Assembly: GCA_027382625.1 (NCBI GenBank) | Contig: JAJKFJ010022980.1 | Span: 20,831 to 84,830, forward strand | From: Tetmemena sp. SeJ-2015 | Lineage: Eukaryota > Ciliophora > Spirotrichea > Sporadotrichida > Oxytrichidae | Reading direction: 5' to 3' | Length of the DNA stretch: 64,000 nucleotides | Shown: piece by piece, positions 22,462 to 34,924 of the stretch | How the letters are laid out: every line of letters starts with the position of its first letter | Position numbering within the stretch: the first letter of the stretch is position 1 | Position numbers and translations under genes: made by a program | The notes under the pieces: model-generated | Told to the model about the DNA's origin: nothing | The model's input: only the letters and a program-made list of their open reading frames with translations | The model's database searches: none

Positions 22462-25400
22462 GATGGAGGCCTGCAGAACTAACAACGCAAATGGAGTGAC
22501 CTTTTTATTGAAGAACGGAGCCAAAGTTAATTAAAAAGACTTCGTAAGTTAGTCACTCCTAGTTTTTTATTATTCTTTTGTAGTTTTCAAAAGACGCCAT
22601 TTATTGCCTAAGATTAGTTAATTGAAATTGTAAAATTCAACTAAATTTATGTTTATGATACTACGCTGTGAAGAACAAGAACTTCGAGGCACTAACTGCT
22701 CTAATTTAGCAATCTTTGTTCTTCTTGGATAACACAGTAACCTATGCAAACATGTATGGAAATATCCTCCACACGGCTTGCTAGTATGCCAACATCAACA
22801 TCCTCACTAAGCTACTTGACACTGAGCTCTATGATGTGAATTTGTGCGACAAGTATGAGCGATCTCCCATCTTTTATGCCATTATAATAATAAGCATCTT
22901 AAATTAATTGCTATTATGAGAGACAACTTCGAGGCAGTCAACTAGTTTAATAATTGAGTGATTGGGGTTATTTTTCTTAGTTAATTAAGAAATGCTCTTT
23001 CTTAGACTTTGAAGATAGCTATGGCAAAAACCTTATAGACTACGCGAGAGAAGTGCACAATGAAAAGATTCTTGTGCTACTTGTGGACAGTGGTGAAAAT
23101 CTGGGCCAAAATATGAGCAAGGGCATTCAACTATCTATAATATAGAAAATAATTTAATGCAACTTCTGTTTGAAAGTGTGAAGCAACATTGGCTAGAATT
23201 ATTTAAATCGCTTATCAAGAAGGGAGTTCCCATATCTTCAGTTGACCCCAAGGTACGATAACACTTCTATTTTGATTACTTATTCAGACTGGAGAAAACG
23301 TGCTGCTGCTTGCCTACCAATTGAAGAATAAGGAAGTGCTCAAGTTTTTGATGAACTCAAGTGAGACCACTCTATTCTCAGCCATCGATCATCAAGGATA
23401 GAATATCCTCATCAAAGTTTATAATGATTAGAATTTACTTTTAAATATTTTTAAAGCAGTTCTGAAACACGACTATGAAATAGTTGAAAGGCTATTTGCA
23501 ATAAAAAAGGACTGTTTAAAGATTGACTAGCAAGATGTAGATCAGAGAACTGCCCTCATGCATGCCTGTGAATAGAAAGACAGCAAGATAGCTAAGCTGC
23601 TTCTATCTCATGCTTGTCAAATTAATATCATGGATCTTGTAAGCTCTTTACACTTTTTTTACTTTGTTTTTCTATAGTAAGGTATAACAGCTCCTATGAT
23701 TTGTGCAATAAATGACAATGTGGAATTGCTAAAAGAGATGATGACTTACTAGTTCAATATCAACTGGCAGGATAACGTAATAAAATTTCATCTCTAGCTA
23801 AGTATTATTGTTATAGTTGGGGCATCACATCTACGAGTACGCTAAGTCAAATAGAGCTAGAAGACTAATTATGGATTACATTCGCAACTGATCTGAAGGG
23901 CTTACTAAGAAGGACAAAGAAAATTTGATAAATTAATTACTAGCTAAGACTAATTAAGGAGAGTTGAAAACTGATAGGAAGAGATTGAAGGGATAGATGT
24001 CTTCTTAGATGTTTAATCTTGAGGATGAGGAATTGCTAACTCAAACCAATTTATCCAGCGGCAAGAAGAGCCGCAAAATGACCAATCAAGTCCAATAAAC
24101 TTAGGGACTAGAAAATGAAAGAGAGAAATTGAAGTTGAAATAACTCCACGCCAGACAAAAGAGCACCTAGTCTCAAATGGTAGTAGAGGACAAGGCTCAG
24201 CTTGCAGAGATCTTGCAAGTGGCAGAAGGGCTTGTAGAAAACTTTTAAAGTTAAAAGATAAGTAGAGAGAACAGTCTTAACAGTAAACAGTCTCCACTCA
24301 CATTCCAAATTAAAACTCATAATAAGGGCTCAAGTAGTAGCCTCGCCTTTAATGAGAGCAGGAAATATCGAGAAGTCATAGACTAATTTGACAAAAATAC
24401 AGCTGATGGAGAATTGACAGAGTCTGTAGTCGGGTCCGTGGCTGGAGTTGTATCAGGGGAAGTAGTGATCTAAAATAGTGGCTAGAAAACTCAAAAATTG
24501 TGGGAGCTAAGGAAGAACTAGGAACTTATAGATCTTACTTAAGGATTGACTACTGGTCCTTTGACTGAGAGAGCCGTGTCGAAAATGTCTGGCTCCCAGC
24601 TAAGTGTATCCCAGCATTTCAATCAATCATTTTAAATATTTCAATGAGGGAATGTCTTAGATTGTGAAAAAGAAGAGAAGGGTAAAGATGCACAATATCC
24701 TAGCTCAAATAGATAAAGAGTATATAGAGCAAACCTAGCAAGAGAAGCTCCAAGATGAGGAGGAAGGTAAGAGGATGATAGCAGCTAAGTTCCTCTAGTC
24801 TAGGATATCTCTGATTCAATTAACAAAGCAAGCACTCAGTAGACCGACTGAGTGAATGATGGCTAAGCATCAACTGGTAGAGAACTATTTCAGAACAGAG
24901 GAAAACAAAATTCAGTCATAGATCGAAGCCTCAAAAGCAGAAGAGAATGTGAATTTCAGGAAAGTTAAAGTGCTGCCTGAAGTTATGGCAATCAAACTCA
25001 GATAAGAGAGGTTGGCGATTGAGAAGAAGAAAAAATAGAACGTGGCTTCTTCAGGCGCTGATGATATTCCAAACTAGAAGCTTCGGTCTTTGCAAAGTAT
25101 TTCATCTCCTCCACCACCTCTATTAACTTAAACCACTCCTTAGTGGAACTTCAACTCCAACATCCTTTCTTTAAATAATTGAATGTATAATTCTTAAGAT
25201 TAGGAGGAGTTGTAGTATGATCTTACTTTGAAAAGTGGAATGTAAACTCATGCGTCTGCATTTTTCAGCAAACTAAGAAGACTTAAAGATAATTTTTCAG
25301 CCTAGATCACCTAGATAAAGAACCTAACTAAGAGCGAGACTGGAAAGTAAACACAATCACAAGGGGTTAAAAGTTCAAGATCGCAGAGAAGCTTATCAGA

Positions 25401-27116
25401 GAGTGAAGTCAGTCAAGAGGAACACTAAGCTTTTGGTAGGGATCTAATGAAGCTTCAAAAAGCTGTAATATATTTTCAGACGTTTTGATGATCTGTAATC
25501 AGCCAGAGAGCGGAAAATGTCCTCAAGCGGAAGTTGGAGGAAGAGAAGAAGAGGAAAGAGCAAGAGAGGAAAATGAGACTTAGAAAACTCAGAATCAAGA
25601 GAGTGACTTTAAAATCGCAAGAAAAAAGAATTGAAACTTTTCCTGCTCTTGATAAGCAAGGGTAGAATTAGACAAAGCCCAGTGATAAATAGGAGCATAA
25701 CAAAGATGGATCTCCATAGAAGAGTTTGAAGGGCTAGAGTAGTATGAGCATAGCTTAAACTTAGGGTTAGTTTAATAAGGACCTTCATTCAAATATTCTC
25801 TTAATCTTTCTTAGTAGAGTATTATATTCATGAGAACTTATCTAAAGCCTAGTTAGTAATGCATCAGCGTCGCTCTTCTTTGAATCTGATGCTTCATTAT
25901 TCACAGCGCTTTTAATCCCAGTCCTCTGCCAACTTAGTAGACTCTCTGAATTTAAACCCCCGCAATAAGGAGAAAAGTATCTTAGAGAAGATAATTATTG
26001 ATGAAGAAGAGCAGCAAAGATTAGAAAGAGAGTACTTCTCTAGTAACCCAACGTCTCAAAAGCAATTATTATGATGTAAATATTTAAGCAATACAGTAGT
26101 TTCCATAATCAATCTAGCAGAGGAGCGACTGCTCAAAGTAATATGAGATTTAATGGAAGTCTGAAAAGCGGTGGTTCTCAATTCGGCAAAGGAGGCAAAC
26201 TTAAGCCTTTGAATCCGAGGTAAAGTTCTGGGGAGTTCGCCTAAACATCGAGAGAAGCTTACAACAACGATCGCGAAGCTTATGTTAGGCTGAGTTCAGG
26301 GGATACTTTCAAGCAGAGTGCTTCACTCTACAGTTGTTATATTTTTATAGTAAAGGGTCTCCTAAATATCTGTACAAGCAATAGGAGAAGAATATGCTCT
26401 CTCCAAGAAATTAAGCCAAACAGCCGAAGATGCTCAAGTCACAGGTAGTAGCAGTCATTAGTTACAATAAGCCAAAGCCTCCTTAATAGGCAAAGATAGA
26501 ATCTTAGAATAAGAACTCCTAGTAAAATGTCTTAACTCCAGAGTTTAAATAATACCAGCAGCTTCCAGGTGATATAGATACATTAAGTAAGTGAAATAAG
26601 TTTTATGATGGCCAGATGACTCCATTTGAAGGTCTGGAGGATTAAGCAGAAGGAATTGAGGGCTGGAAGATAGAACTCAAGCAAGTAGACCAATCAATCA
26701 TCAATTAAAATAGCAGAGTGCAAACTGCTAACTAAGTTAAAATGAAAATGTCTATTTTTATATATGAAGTGCCTTAGCTTTTGATTGGAAGTAATAATTA
26801 AGAAGACAATCACGATACTTCTCCGATCAACATACAGATTTAACAGCAAGGTCATTTCACACCTACATCTCAGCAGCGTATACTGGCTTACTAAAGTAAC
26901 GTGTCGTTAAGTGAGTAGATCCTCACCTCTGAGCGCTTTCAGAGAAATGCTACCTGGGGTGAGGATGAAAATGACATATTCGTGGATGGCCAATTCTCTC
27001 AAAGGGAAATAGAAAGGTATTTCAGTGGAAACGGTTAGCCAAGAAACCAGTCAGATACCAAAAAGAGAACAGGCTAAAGGAAAGTTAGCTCTTATAGCTA
27101 AGAAGACGAGTTTTGA
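22462..27116 (+). CDS. Ankyrin-repeat protein with long coiled-coil/disordered tail
   Basis: The first part (22450-23890) carries ankyrin repeats: TDLMEACRTNNANGVTFLLK, GNILHTACQYANINILTKLL, TALMHACEQKDSKIAKLLLS and TAPMICAINDNVELLKEMM. In the same frame, charged coiled-coil sequence continues (SEGLTKKDKENLINQ.., LKRKLEEEKKRKEQERKMRL near 25510-25570) to a Q/S-rich tail ending YSQEDEF at TGA 27114-27116. In-frame UGAs occur at 23889, 24853 and 25180 with coding on both sides. Either they encode Trp or this is several consecutive genes. The exact start is unresolved: 22462 is the first Met in frame, but the ankyrin frame begins slightly upstream. Confidence 0.6.
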
Positions 27117-27258
27117 CATCAAACATGTTATAGTTGAACGTACAATATTTTCCCTAGATATTATCTTAACTTCAAATGCATATTGAATTTACACTTATTG
27201 ATAAATTATTTGTCTCAGTGAAGATTAGAAATATATCTAAGACATAATAAATTCAGCA

Positions 27259-28368
27259 ATGGCTCTCAGGCGACACTTATTCACTAAGAAAATATCTCTA
27301 GCTCTAATAACGCTCCTCTCCTCTACTTTCTTAGCTGGTGCTTTCAAAAACTTCATTACTGTGCAGGAAGGTTTACAGAAGGACTAATTCACTTGGATTG
27401 AAGAGAAGGGTCAGTACCTAGAAGGAAAGGCTTGGCCTGCTAACTTCTCATTCCCTCTGAACTATTAGGGCGAGTTTGATGTGTACTGGAACCAGTAACC
27501 CTAGGGGGAGGATGAGGAAGTGCATCAGTACAAGTTTGAGTATCGCCACTTCATAGACTCAGTTAACAACAGATTCAAGGTTGATGCTATTCCCTATAAC
27601 CAACTTTATCTTGGATTATATGTGTGAGCTTAAGTTTATTAAGAAGATAAACATGATTCCAGACAGGACTGTGAAGGTATACGATTTGGAGAAGAAGCAC
27701 TTGTATGTGGCTAGTCCTCAGAAGAATATGTGCCTGCGCTATGATATTCAAGACCTATCACCACCCTCTATGACAAGGAGAGACGTGCCCCTCAGTCTCA
27801 AGAACATCTATTCAGAAACTTTGTAAATATTCCCTAGTTAACTTATTGTAAAACTTGGAATGAGGAAAGTGGACTGACTGAGTATCTAGGCAAGTTCAAG
27901 ATCACTCTACAGAGAAACAACGGAACTAAAGTCAAAATTAGGAGTTACTCTAAACTTATGATGAAATTTTAAGTATCTAGCGGCAGATACCACATTTTCA
28001 GAAACAAGCAGACATTTTTGGAACCAGAGCAGGACTTGAAGAATTCAGCCACTGGAGCTTTGACTTTCCTCTACTTTGATGAGGATTTCAAGCTTGTTGG
28101 AGGTGCAACAACCCAAGCCATGAATAACGCTCAATACTTTTTCCAAGTGAAAAAGCTAAAATATCTAATAAATATATTCAATTGAAGTGGCTGGCAAGCA
28201 AGGAGGACTGAGGGAGATAAGTGAGAAAGAGCTGAAGCACTCATCATGGGTAGTGGAGCAGGCAAGTACGACATCGAGTTTGTGATGGTGGAGTGCATCG
28301 ATTACTTCAAGGACGAGTACATAGTCATCAACGGCCATCACGTCGTCAGACTTCTCAGGAACCAGTGA
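27259..28368 (+). CDS. Hypothetical secreted or luminal protein
   Basis: Starts MALRRHLFTKKISLALITLL and continues SSTFLAGAF, a clear signal peptide (basic n-region, hydrophobic core, AGA cleavage site). The mature part is acidic and aromatic (FPLNYQGEFDVYWNQQ). Two introns (27578-27629 and about 27822-27873) restore a frame with strong codon bias through KKINMIPDRTVKVYDLEKKH. It ends KYDIEFVMVECIDYFKDEYI..LLRNQ at TGA 28366-28368, though an intron near 28150-28250 remains uncertain. No family recognised. Confidence 0.55.
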
Positions 28369-28484
28369 TCAATTAATACTATCTCATCTTATTTTTCATT
28401 CCTGACTTCTATGATTTGTCCTTCATAACAAAATAAAATAAATAAATTAGTGTTACAAATTCAGCGAATCATAATTTTCAAGCT

Positions 28485-29693
28485 TCAACAGCACTATGAT
28501 TAAATTTTTAATCCTCCATTTATGCTTCCTCTGGATTTTCGATATTGTGTTGGACATAATCTTCTTCCTATAAAACTTTAAAGCCGAAGCAATATTCTTC
28601 AGCTATATGTCCCTCAACTATTTGCGACTCTTCTTATCTCTTATTAGCTCTTAAAGCTATCTTTCTCTCTAGCCCCTCTCCCAAAGCTCAAGGTAATAGA
28701 GTTCTCTCATACTAATTGATCCACCTTCTAAACTCTCTTACCGAGGTTCTCCTTAAACAAACTGCCCTCTCACTTCATACTCTACTTCAACTTAATTTTT
28801 GAGAGAATAAATTAAAATCACTTCAAGCCCTTCTTGATTCTGAAAGAATTCTACCCCTCATTAATTCATCTTGTTGAAATTGATCTGCTTGCTATATCTG
28901 CGGGAGTTCTATTTCAGAGTTTATTGAGATAGAAAAGAGATTGTGCATCCTTTGAACAGCCCTTCTCTCCCTTGACATCCTCATCAAGTATGCGTACTTC
29001 TGGGGATTATAATAGTTGTCTAGTAGCTGCTTTGAGATCGCCCAGTCTATCCAAGTCAGCATAATCCCTACCACCCATCTCATTACAGCGAGATATTTCT
29101 AACTCTCATCAGCTCCAAGAGATAGAAATAAGTTTACAGTGATATTAAGCCAAAGCTATGAGCATATTGCCAGTCTCATATATCCATAAAGCAGAGTGAT
29201 TTAGGTTTTAAAGTTAAGCGAAAAAGCTTATCTTAAGAAGGCAATAGCAAGCAAGCAATTCAAAACTGAGCTCAAAAGCAGAAGTATTTTAATTAATATG
29301 GCAAAATAGAAAATTTAAGTAGGGAAGTTACAAGATACAGTTGGGATATACTTAGGGTGAGGAAGCTATCTCACGAATCTTCAAATGGAGAGTCAGGGAT
29401 GTCATTTGATTTCTAAGTTTACTTGCTTATTGTGCTCTAATTGCCAAGTATAGAGAGCAAGCTTTGACTCAGGTACAGAAACTTCATAACAATTATAGTA
29501 CTTAAAATAATTTTCATGAAGTCTATCATTGGGATATAGTGCAATATCTATTCATTTCTTTGTTCAAGGAATTCCTGCAGTCTCGTTTTTAGCCATTCGC
29601 ACCCTTTTCTTCATCTGATATGAGAGTTTTGAGAATTTATATTCTCCAAAGCGTTTTAACTTTAATTGTCTTGAAATTCAGGGCGACTCATTT
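28485..29693 (-). CDS. Hypothetical multipass membrane protein with internal UGAs
   Basis: Starts MSRPEFQDNQSQNALENI. One frame then carries CEWLKTRLQEFLEQRNEQIL, hydrophobic helices (IFYFAILIKILLLLSSVLNC; VMRWVVGIMLTWIDWAISKQ) and a charged tail (ERKIALRANKRQEESQIVEG). UGA occurs in frame about nine times (for example near 29625 and 29415-29385). Introns explain only some of them. An alternative minus-frame tail (ELIRDKKSRKQLRDIQLK) runs to TGA at 28433. Exon structure is therefore uncertain. The tail may contact the cytosol; no family recognised. Confidence 0.45.
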
Positions 29694-29880
29694 TATCTTT
29701 ACTGCAATTGAGCTATTTAAATTATAGTCGTTTATCAGTCAAACCTTTGCATTTTATTCTTATTAAACCAAATAATGATATAGACTCATCAGAGATAAAA
29801 TATGCAGGAAGTGTAAAGGAAAATCGGTCTTGCTTAAAAGTTGAAGGTTTATAGTCTTAGAGTTTAGATAATGATATCAG

Positions 29881-31238
29881 TCAATATTGCTCGACTATTG
29901 TCGTGGTAGTAGTTGTAGTAGGCAGAGTCTTAGCAGTGGTTGTGGCATTCTTGGCTGGGTGCAAGTGATGCTTGAGGCACTTGCACTTGGTTCCATCCTT
30001 GAGTTTGTAGCCTGTGCCCTACGCAGTATCTGCAGATGAGAATGTTGCCAAACTTCTTTATACATCTCTCGCAGGGGCACCAGTAGGTTGACTTCCACTC
30101 GTAGCCTTGTCCCCTACAAATGATACAGTCTGGGTTGGCTTTGATGACTGGAAGGTTTGCAGGCTTGGTTCCCATACCAGTTGAGTATGGATTTGTCATT
30201 CCTGTGCCAACTGTGTAAAGACTTAAAAGTGAATAGTTAACTTTAATTTCATAGACTTGAATTAGCGACCAAGTTAGGGAAGGTCTAGAATGTAGTGATA
30301 GGCGTGTTGTATTCTCTGAGGCAATACTCGCAAGCTCTCCAGTCTTGTGCCTTCTTCTGGTACTTGTATCCAGTGCCATAGCAGAGTGAGCATGAGGGGT
30401 TAGATTGAATCTGAGGGAAGAATAATTAAATTAACTTATGAAGGAAAGTAGAGGGTATGGCTTTGTAAACCTCAGGAATCATTTGTGCTTCTTGAGTCAG
30501 AAGTGGAAGTGAGGTGCCTCCGAATTCCCTCAAGCACTCAGCGCATTCATTAGAAACGCTCCTAATGAATAAACTGGTATTCTTGTAATTTTGATTGAGA
30601 CCACTATTATTATTCAGAAAGATAGGAGTAGCCCATTCCATAGCAGAGAGTGCAATTTTGGCGAGCCTAGAGTCGAGGGCAAGTTGCTTGGGAGCGAGCA
30701 GTATATGCATTCATGTTAAGGAGCCACGATTTGCTCAGTCACAACTGTAGTTAAAGTATGCATTAATATAGTTGCTGGCTAAACTGGGCTGACTTTCTCA
30801 AGACCTAGAGGCTTTTGAACTGGAGGAGGGTAGTATCCACCCTGAGGATACTGGCCCCAACCAGTAGCCATCGCCTAACCTTGCATAAATAAAGATATAA
30901 TTATTTGTAAGCAGGGGATAAGGCTGAGGCTGAATTTTCTCAGTGGTTCCCATAGTTTCAACCATAGTAGGAGCGGTCATGGGCATTTAAGTGGTAGTGG
31001 TGGTGGTTGTGTAAGTGACTGGTGCTGAGGTGGTGTAAGTGACAGGTGAGGATGAGATATACTCAGTGCCACTTGTGGCTGTGGTGTTGGTTGCGAATAG
31101 CACCTCTTCTTGTTCAGGAAGAATGACAGGCTGGGTCATTGCGGTGCCTTTGACGTGCTTTTGGGTTTGAGTGTAAGTAGTGGTGGGTGCGTCAGTTTGG
31201 TGGTGCTTGTGCTTGTAGTGCTGATGAGTTTCTTCCAT
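29881..31238 (-). CDS. Thr-rich protein with CxxCxGxGY zinc-binding repeats
   Basis: The start MEETHQHYKHKHHQTDAPTT is followed by Thr-rich repeats (SPVTYTTSAPVTYTTTTT). Further exons carry GQYPQGGYYPPP and at least three Cys motifs: CSLCYGTGYKYQ..WRACEYC, CIICRGQGYEWK..CPCERC and a last YC-x-GTGYKLKDGTKCKC. C-x2-C-x-G-x-G-Y resembles half of a DnaJ cysteine-rich zinc site. It ends in a poly-Thr tail IVEQY at TGA 29881. No signal peptide or membrane helix. Likely a zinc-stabilised adaptor; function unknown. Confidence 0.58.
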
Positions 31239-31801
31239 TCTAATTAGTTATGAGTTCGGAGAATGAGGTGAAGTTACTTAGATGTGTGGTTATTGAGTGG
31301 TTGTGAAGTGGTTGTGGAATCAAGAAGATTGCTGTGAATCCTTGGCCTAGAATAATTAAATTGAATGAATCTACTTCTACAACTAATCTCAACTTACTTT
31401 ATAAAGCAGGCAATTAATAATTATAAACTCCCTCTATTTATTGGTTAAAATACTTTTCTACATCAACTTTCTTTCTCGTAATCAACTACTATGGATGGAT
31501 GTAAAGAGGAAGGAGGTTGAAGTTTAAAATAAAATATAGTTAGCTGCTTAAGAAAAGACCCTCAGTTTAATATAAACTCAAATTATTTTTTATGTTTTTA
31601 AAGTTTGAGAAGAGATTATCTGAATTACTGATCCAGACAAATAGAACTTTTGCATCATTCTAATCTGTCCTTTTAAGAAATAATTGATTGAAAAAGCATT
31701 GAATTTATAATTTTCAGAGCTCATTAACCTCCTCATCAACAAAATTTACAAGCATGCTTATTATATTTCAACTGCTTTTTGGGTCTGAGGTGAGCTGGTG
31801 C
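31239..31801. other. Intergenic region between the CxxC gene and VDAC
   Basis: AT-rich, no convincing frame. It contains the 5' flank of the minus-strand gene starting at 31238 and the 3' flank of VDAC. Confidence 0.5.
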
Positions 31802-33679
31802 TCAGATGGTCCACTCGAGGAGGAGGCCAAAGTTGTAGTTGGCCTGGCTGGGCTTCTGGACTACGTTGCAGAGGTTAACGTCGTCGGAGAAGACCACCTT
31901 CAGGTTCTTGTCGAATTTGTGGATCCATGAGACTCCCAAGTTCCAGTTCTTGCCCATGGTCACTTAGTCTTGAGGGTGATGTCCTTGGTCAAGTTGTACT
32001 CGCCACCGAAGTTGAAGCCAAGTCCGTATGGCAAGCCACAGCAACCAGCAGGCTCCTTCTTGAGGTTGTAGGCAAGCTCGAGAGATTGGGGGTCCCTTTA
32101 TTTAGCCAGGGTTTGGCTCCCTTAGGGGCTCAGTTTAGGGAAGAAGTCTCCCTTGGCGTTCTTGAGGGCGAGGAGTCCAACTAGAGACTTGAGGTCAGTG
32201 AGGTTGTGCTCCAGCTTGTAACCGAGGTGGTACTCGTTCAAGTTGAAATTGAGAGACTGCTTGAGGAGTCTCTGTTGGTTCTCGGTGTTCCACACGAAGT
32301 CAACCTATGCTCAAGTTAGTCAGAGTTTAAAGCGAAGAATAAATTAACTCAGGAAAGATGAAGTCAGATTTAGAAAAATCTTGGTTAGTAAACTTCTCAT
32401 TTAATAATTTGCTCTATCTTAAAGACAGTAGATAGCTTTGTATGAGCTCACTCTGATGAGGATATAGATATAGAGAGTGGTAAGGTTTAAAATGAGTGAG
32501 AGTCAAAGTCCTTTTCAGAACAGAAAAGCTTCTCACTAAAGTTTGAGTGCTTTTCCATTTTAAAGGAATGAGGGAGAATATAATTAAGATTCAGGCAGCA
32601 ACGCCACTCCACGATTAATTCTAAGTTAATAGATATGTAAATAGAGTGAGTGCTTCAGTATCTTATAATATATAACTCAGACCCACTGGCTTGGGAGCCG
32701 GGGCACTCTCCAGTTGGCTCGACTCATTTTAAGATACTCAAACTCCTTACTAGAAGCTTGGCATTCTCATCTCTCTAGCAACTGTTTAATAAATTAATAA
32801 AATTTGAACTACGAGAGCTGAAGAGGATTTGGATATGGTAATGGCTTGGCTCAATAGATATAGAATAGAAATGGAAGCATTTTCGGAAGTGATGTGAATG
32901 GTGATGGGACTTACAGTGAACCAGGGTCTGATGGGGCCGAGCTTGGGGAAGCCAACCTTCACAGTTTCAGTGTTATCTAGTCTGCCGTTTGAGGGAGAGT
33001 AAACTTACTATTACTCCAAATGTATATCCTATCAGAATAAAAGGAGTTATACTTGGAGACGTGCTTGAGGGCAACAGTTCTGTCGTCGTTGTTGTGCTCC
33101 TTGGGCTTGAAGCCGATCTCGTAGTTAACGAAAGCATTCATTCAACACCTATCTTCAATTTAATTAACATTTGCGGTCTTAGATTGGCAATCTTGAGCTT
33201 GTGAGAAAGATCCTGGATGTTGTACTTGAGGGTGGTGGCGTTAGCAACTCCGTAGCTAAGTGAGCTGGTCTCCTGGCCTTCTTTCTGCTCAATCTGCTTC
33301 TGCAGTCTGAAGATGTGGCGCAGGCCCTATATTCAAAGTTTAACCACTTTATTTCAGCAAGCGCCATCTCCTTTTCGTATCTTTGACTCTTGAATACATT
33401 CATAACCATATGCGTATTTCAAAGCATATGTGATGAATCAAGCCGATCAGAAAGGAGTGCGAATGAGAAGCATTTACTTACGACTCCCTCGCCTGGGTTT
33501 GAGTTGATTCTAATGATGGCTGGATGGCTAAGATAGTAGTTCTTGGTGAATCTCTCTAATCATCCATTAACCAACAAAGCATAATCTTAAAATCAAACCC
33601 ACTACCTATAGCATACTACATTTTTTATCTTACGTTCGTGGTCAGAGATCAAATCTCCGTAGAATTGGGTCTTGGGCAT
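31802..33679 (-). CDS. Mitochondrial outer-membrane porin (VDAC), with a frameshift
   Basis: Forms the beta-barrel channel for metabolites across the outer mitochondrial membrane. Exons read MPKTQFYGDLISDHE (from 33679), FTKNYYLSHPAIIRINSNPG, VGFPKLGPIRPWFT, then a long exon with alternating polar/hydrophobic strands (FNLNEYHLGYKLEHNLTDLK; GFNFGGEYNLTKDITLKTK). The last strands (TMGKNWNLGVSWIHKFDKNL.. to LLLEWTI) are one frame off: a G appears missing near 31963. Codon bias is the strongest in the window, as expected for an abundant protein. The introns are short except one of 610 nt. The product is about 280 residues, normal for VDAC. The frameshift may be a sequence error. Confidence 0.8.
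32305..32914 (-). other. Unusually long VDAC intron (610 nt)
   Basis: GTAAGT at 32914 (complement) to TAG at 32305 bounds a 610-nt intron, about ten times the usual size here. It is AT-rich except for a GC-rich inverted-looking core near 32680-32725 (GGCTTGGGAGCC inside CTGG..CCGG and CCAGTTGGCTCG). I cannot fold it into a tRNA; an intronic snoRNA or relic insertion is possible. Confidence 0.55.
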
Positions 33680-34038
33680 CTCTTTTACTAACAATAACTA
33701 ATTATTTAATTTATTGCCAAAGTATAATTGGAAGTTTAAAATGGGAGTTTGCTATTTCGTAATAGATTGTAAATTTGGCAATATAGATTGAGGTTGAAGA
33801 TATAATTATAGTTAGGCTGATTAAGATAAAGATCCCCTTATATCACTGTTTTAATTAAATCATTAAACAAACAAGAATCCATTCGCTCTCTAAATTATTT
33901 CGCTCTCACGAAACTGTTTTTTCCCAATTAAAATTGACCATTAAATTTTAGACTGAGCAAAAGGGAGATATCCAAAAAGAGATATGCGACTACTACTTTG
34001 AAATATTATTAAACTTTAATACTACTAAGCTAACTCAT
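33680..34038. other. AT-rich intergenic region
   Basis: 5' flank of VDAC and 3' flank of the next minus-strand gene; nothing else seen. Confidence 0.45.
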
Positions 34039-34755
34039 TCACTCTTTGAATTAGCAATTGATCATAAATCTTTAGTTAAGTTATCTTGCTCGTTCATTCT
34101 TAAGAGTAGGAGTTGTTTCGGGAGGATTTAGAGAGAAAAAAAAATTGATATATAAATTAGCATTTGATTTCCCACCATTTTAACCTTAGATATTTGGCGC
34201 ACCAATAGATTCACTATATCCGCCGCCAGTTGCCTAACCTCCCATTCTCAATTTTTCGTCGTCTGAATCATTAGGAGCTCCTTATAAATTAGGTCTAGTG
34301 GTTATAAATGCTCCTCTGTTCTAAGGAGGCTCTTCTCTGAGTGAAACTCCGCTATGTGATTAGAACTCAAAGTTTTCGTCCTAGGAGGATCCTCTATTCT
34401 GGCGAGATTCGTTTTGATTCAGAGTTTAGTTTGCGCTTTGTTAAGTTGTACTTTGGCCTGTGATCTCAAGATGAATTTATTTCGTCTCCTCATCAAAAAC
34501 TCTATTCACACTTCTCTCTTTAACCAAAGAGGGAGTGCGAATTAAGACACTGCTATTGGCAGGCATTTGCATGTTCATTTTACTGTTGGAACCTTAGTCA
34601 GGGGCACCACCGCCTGCTCTGGGGCTTAACTTCGGAGAAGGAGTTCGCGATTCCTTAATATTTGAAGAGTGATGAAGACATTTGCCCGCTACTGAATTGA
34701 CTCATCTCAGACACTTTGCGACTATTTGGGTGAAAACATTTTCTAAAATATGCAT
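34039..34755 (-). CDS. Hypothetical disordered protein
   Basis: One frame runs from MHILENVFTQIVAKCLR through one UGA (complement near 34708) to SPRAGGGAPDQGSNSKMNMQ, SVLIRTPSLVKERSVNRVFD and a Gly/Asn/Gln-rich C-terminal part. TGA ends it at 34039-34041. An alternative N-terminus, MSQFSSGQMSSSLFKYQ, exists in another frame. Rich in Ser, Asn, Gln and Arg; no domain recognised. Confidence 0.5.
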
Positions 34756-34924
34756 TATAATAGGTCAGAGTATGTGTTTGAAGTATTCAATAATTGTGGT
34801 CCTTTCTATTTTCTTTATAGGATTAAACAATGGATCGTTTTAGGGATCTTAAAATATATCACCTTAATATATAAGACTGTAAAAACATCTGCTATGTAGT
34901 TTCGAGCATTCATGATGGTTTAGT

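Noticed and set aside
27581..27826. UGA-as-Trp reading of the secreted protein at 27.26 kb
   Set aside because: Frame 0 is open with two UGAs, but the intron-spliced frame has far stronger codon bias (AAG, GAG, GAC, CTC), so introns are preferred there.
28500..28700. Plus-strand hydrophobic protein (MIKFLILHLCFLWIFD)
   Set aside because: It is the antisense of a charged minus-strand coding tail; hydrophobic antisense of Glu/Lys-rich sequence is expected.
32670..32735. tRNA gene inside the VDAC intron
   Set aside because: GC-rich with short complementary blocks, but no T-arm consensus and no 7-bp acceptor stem that I can pair.
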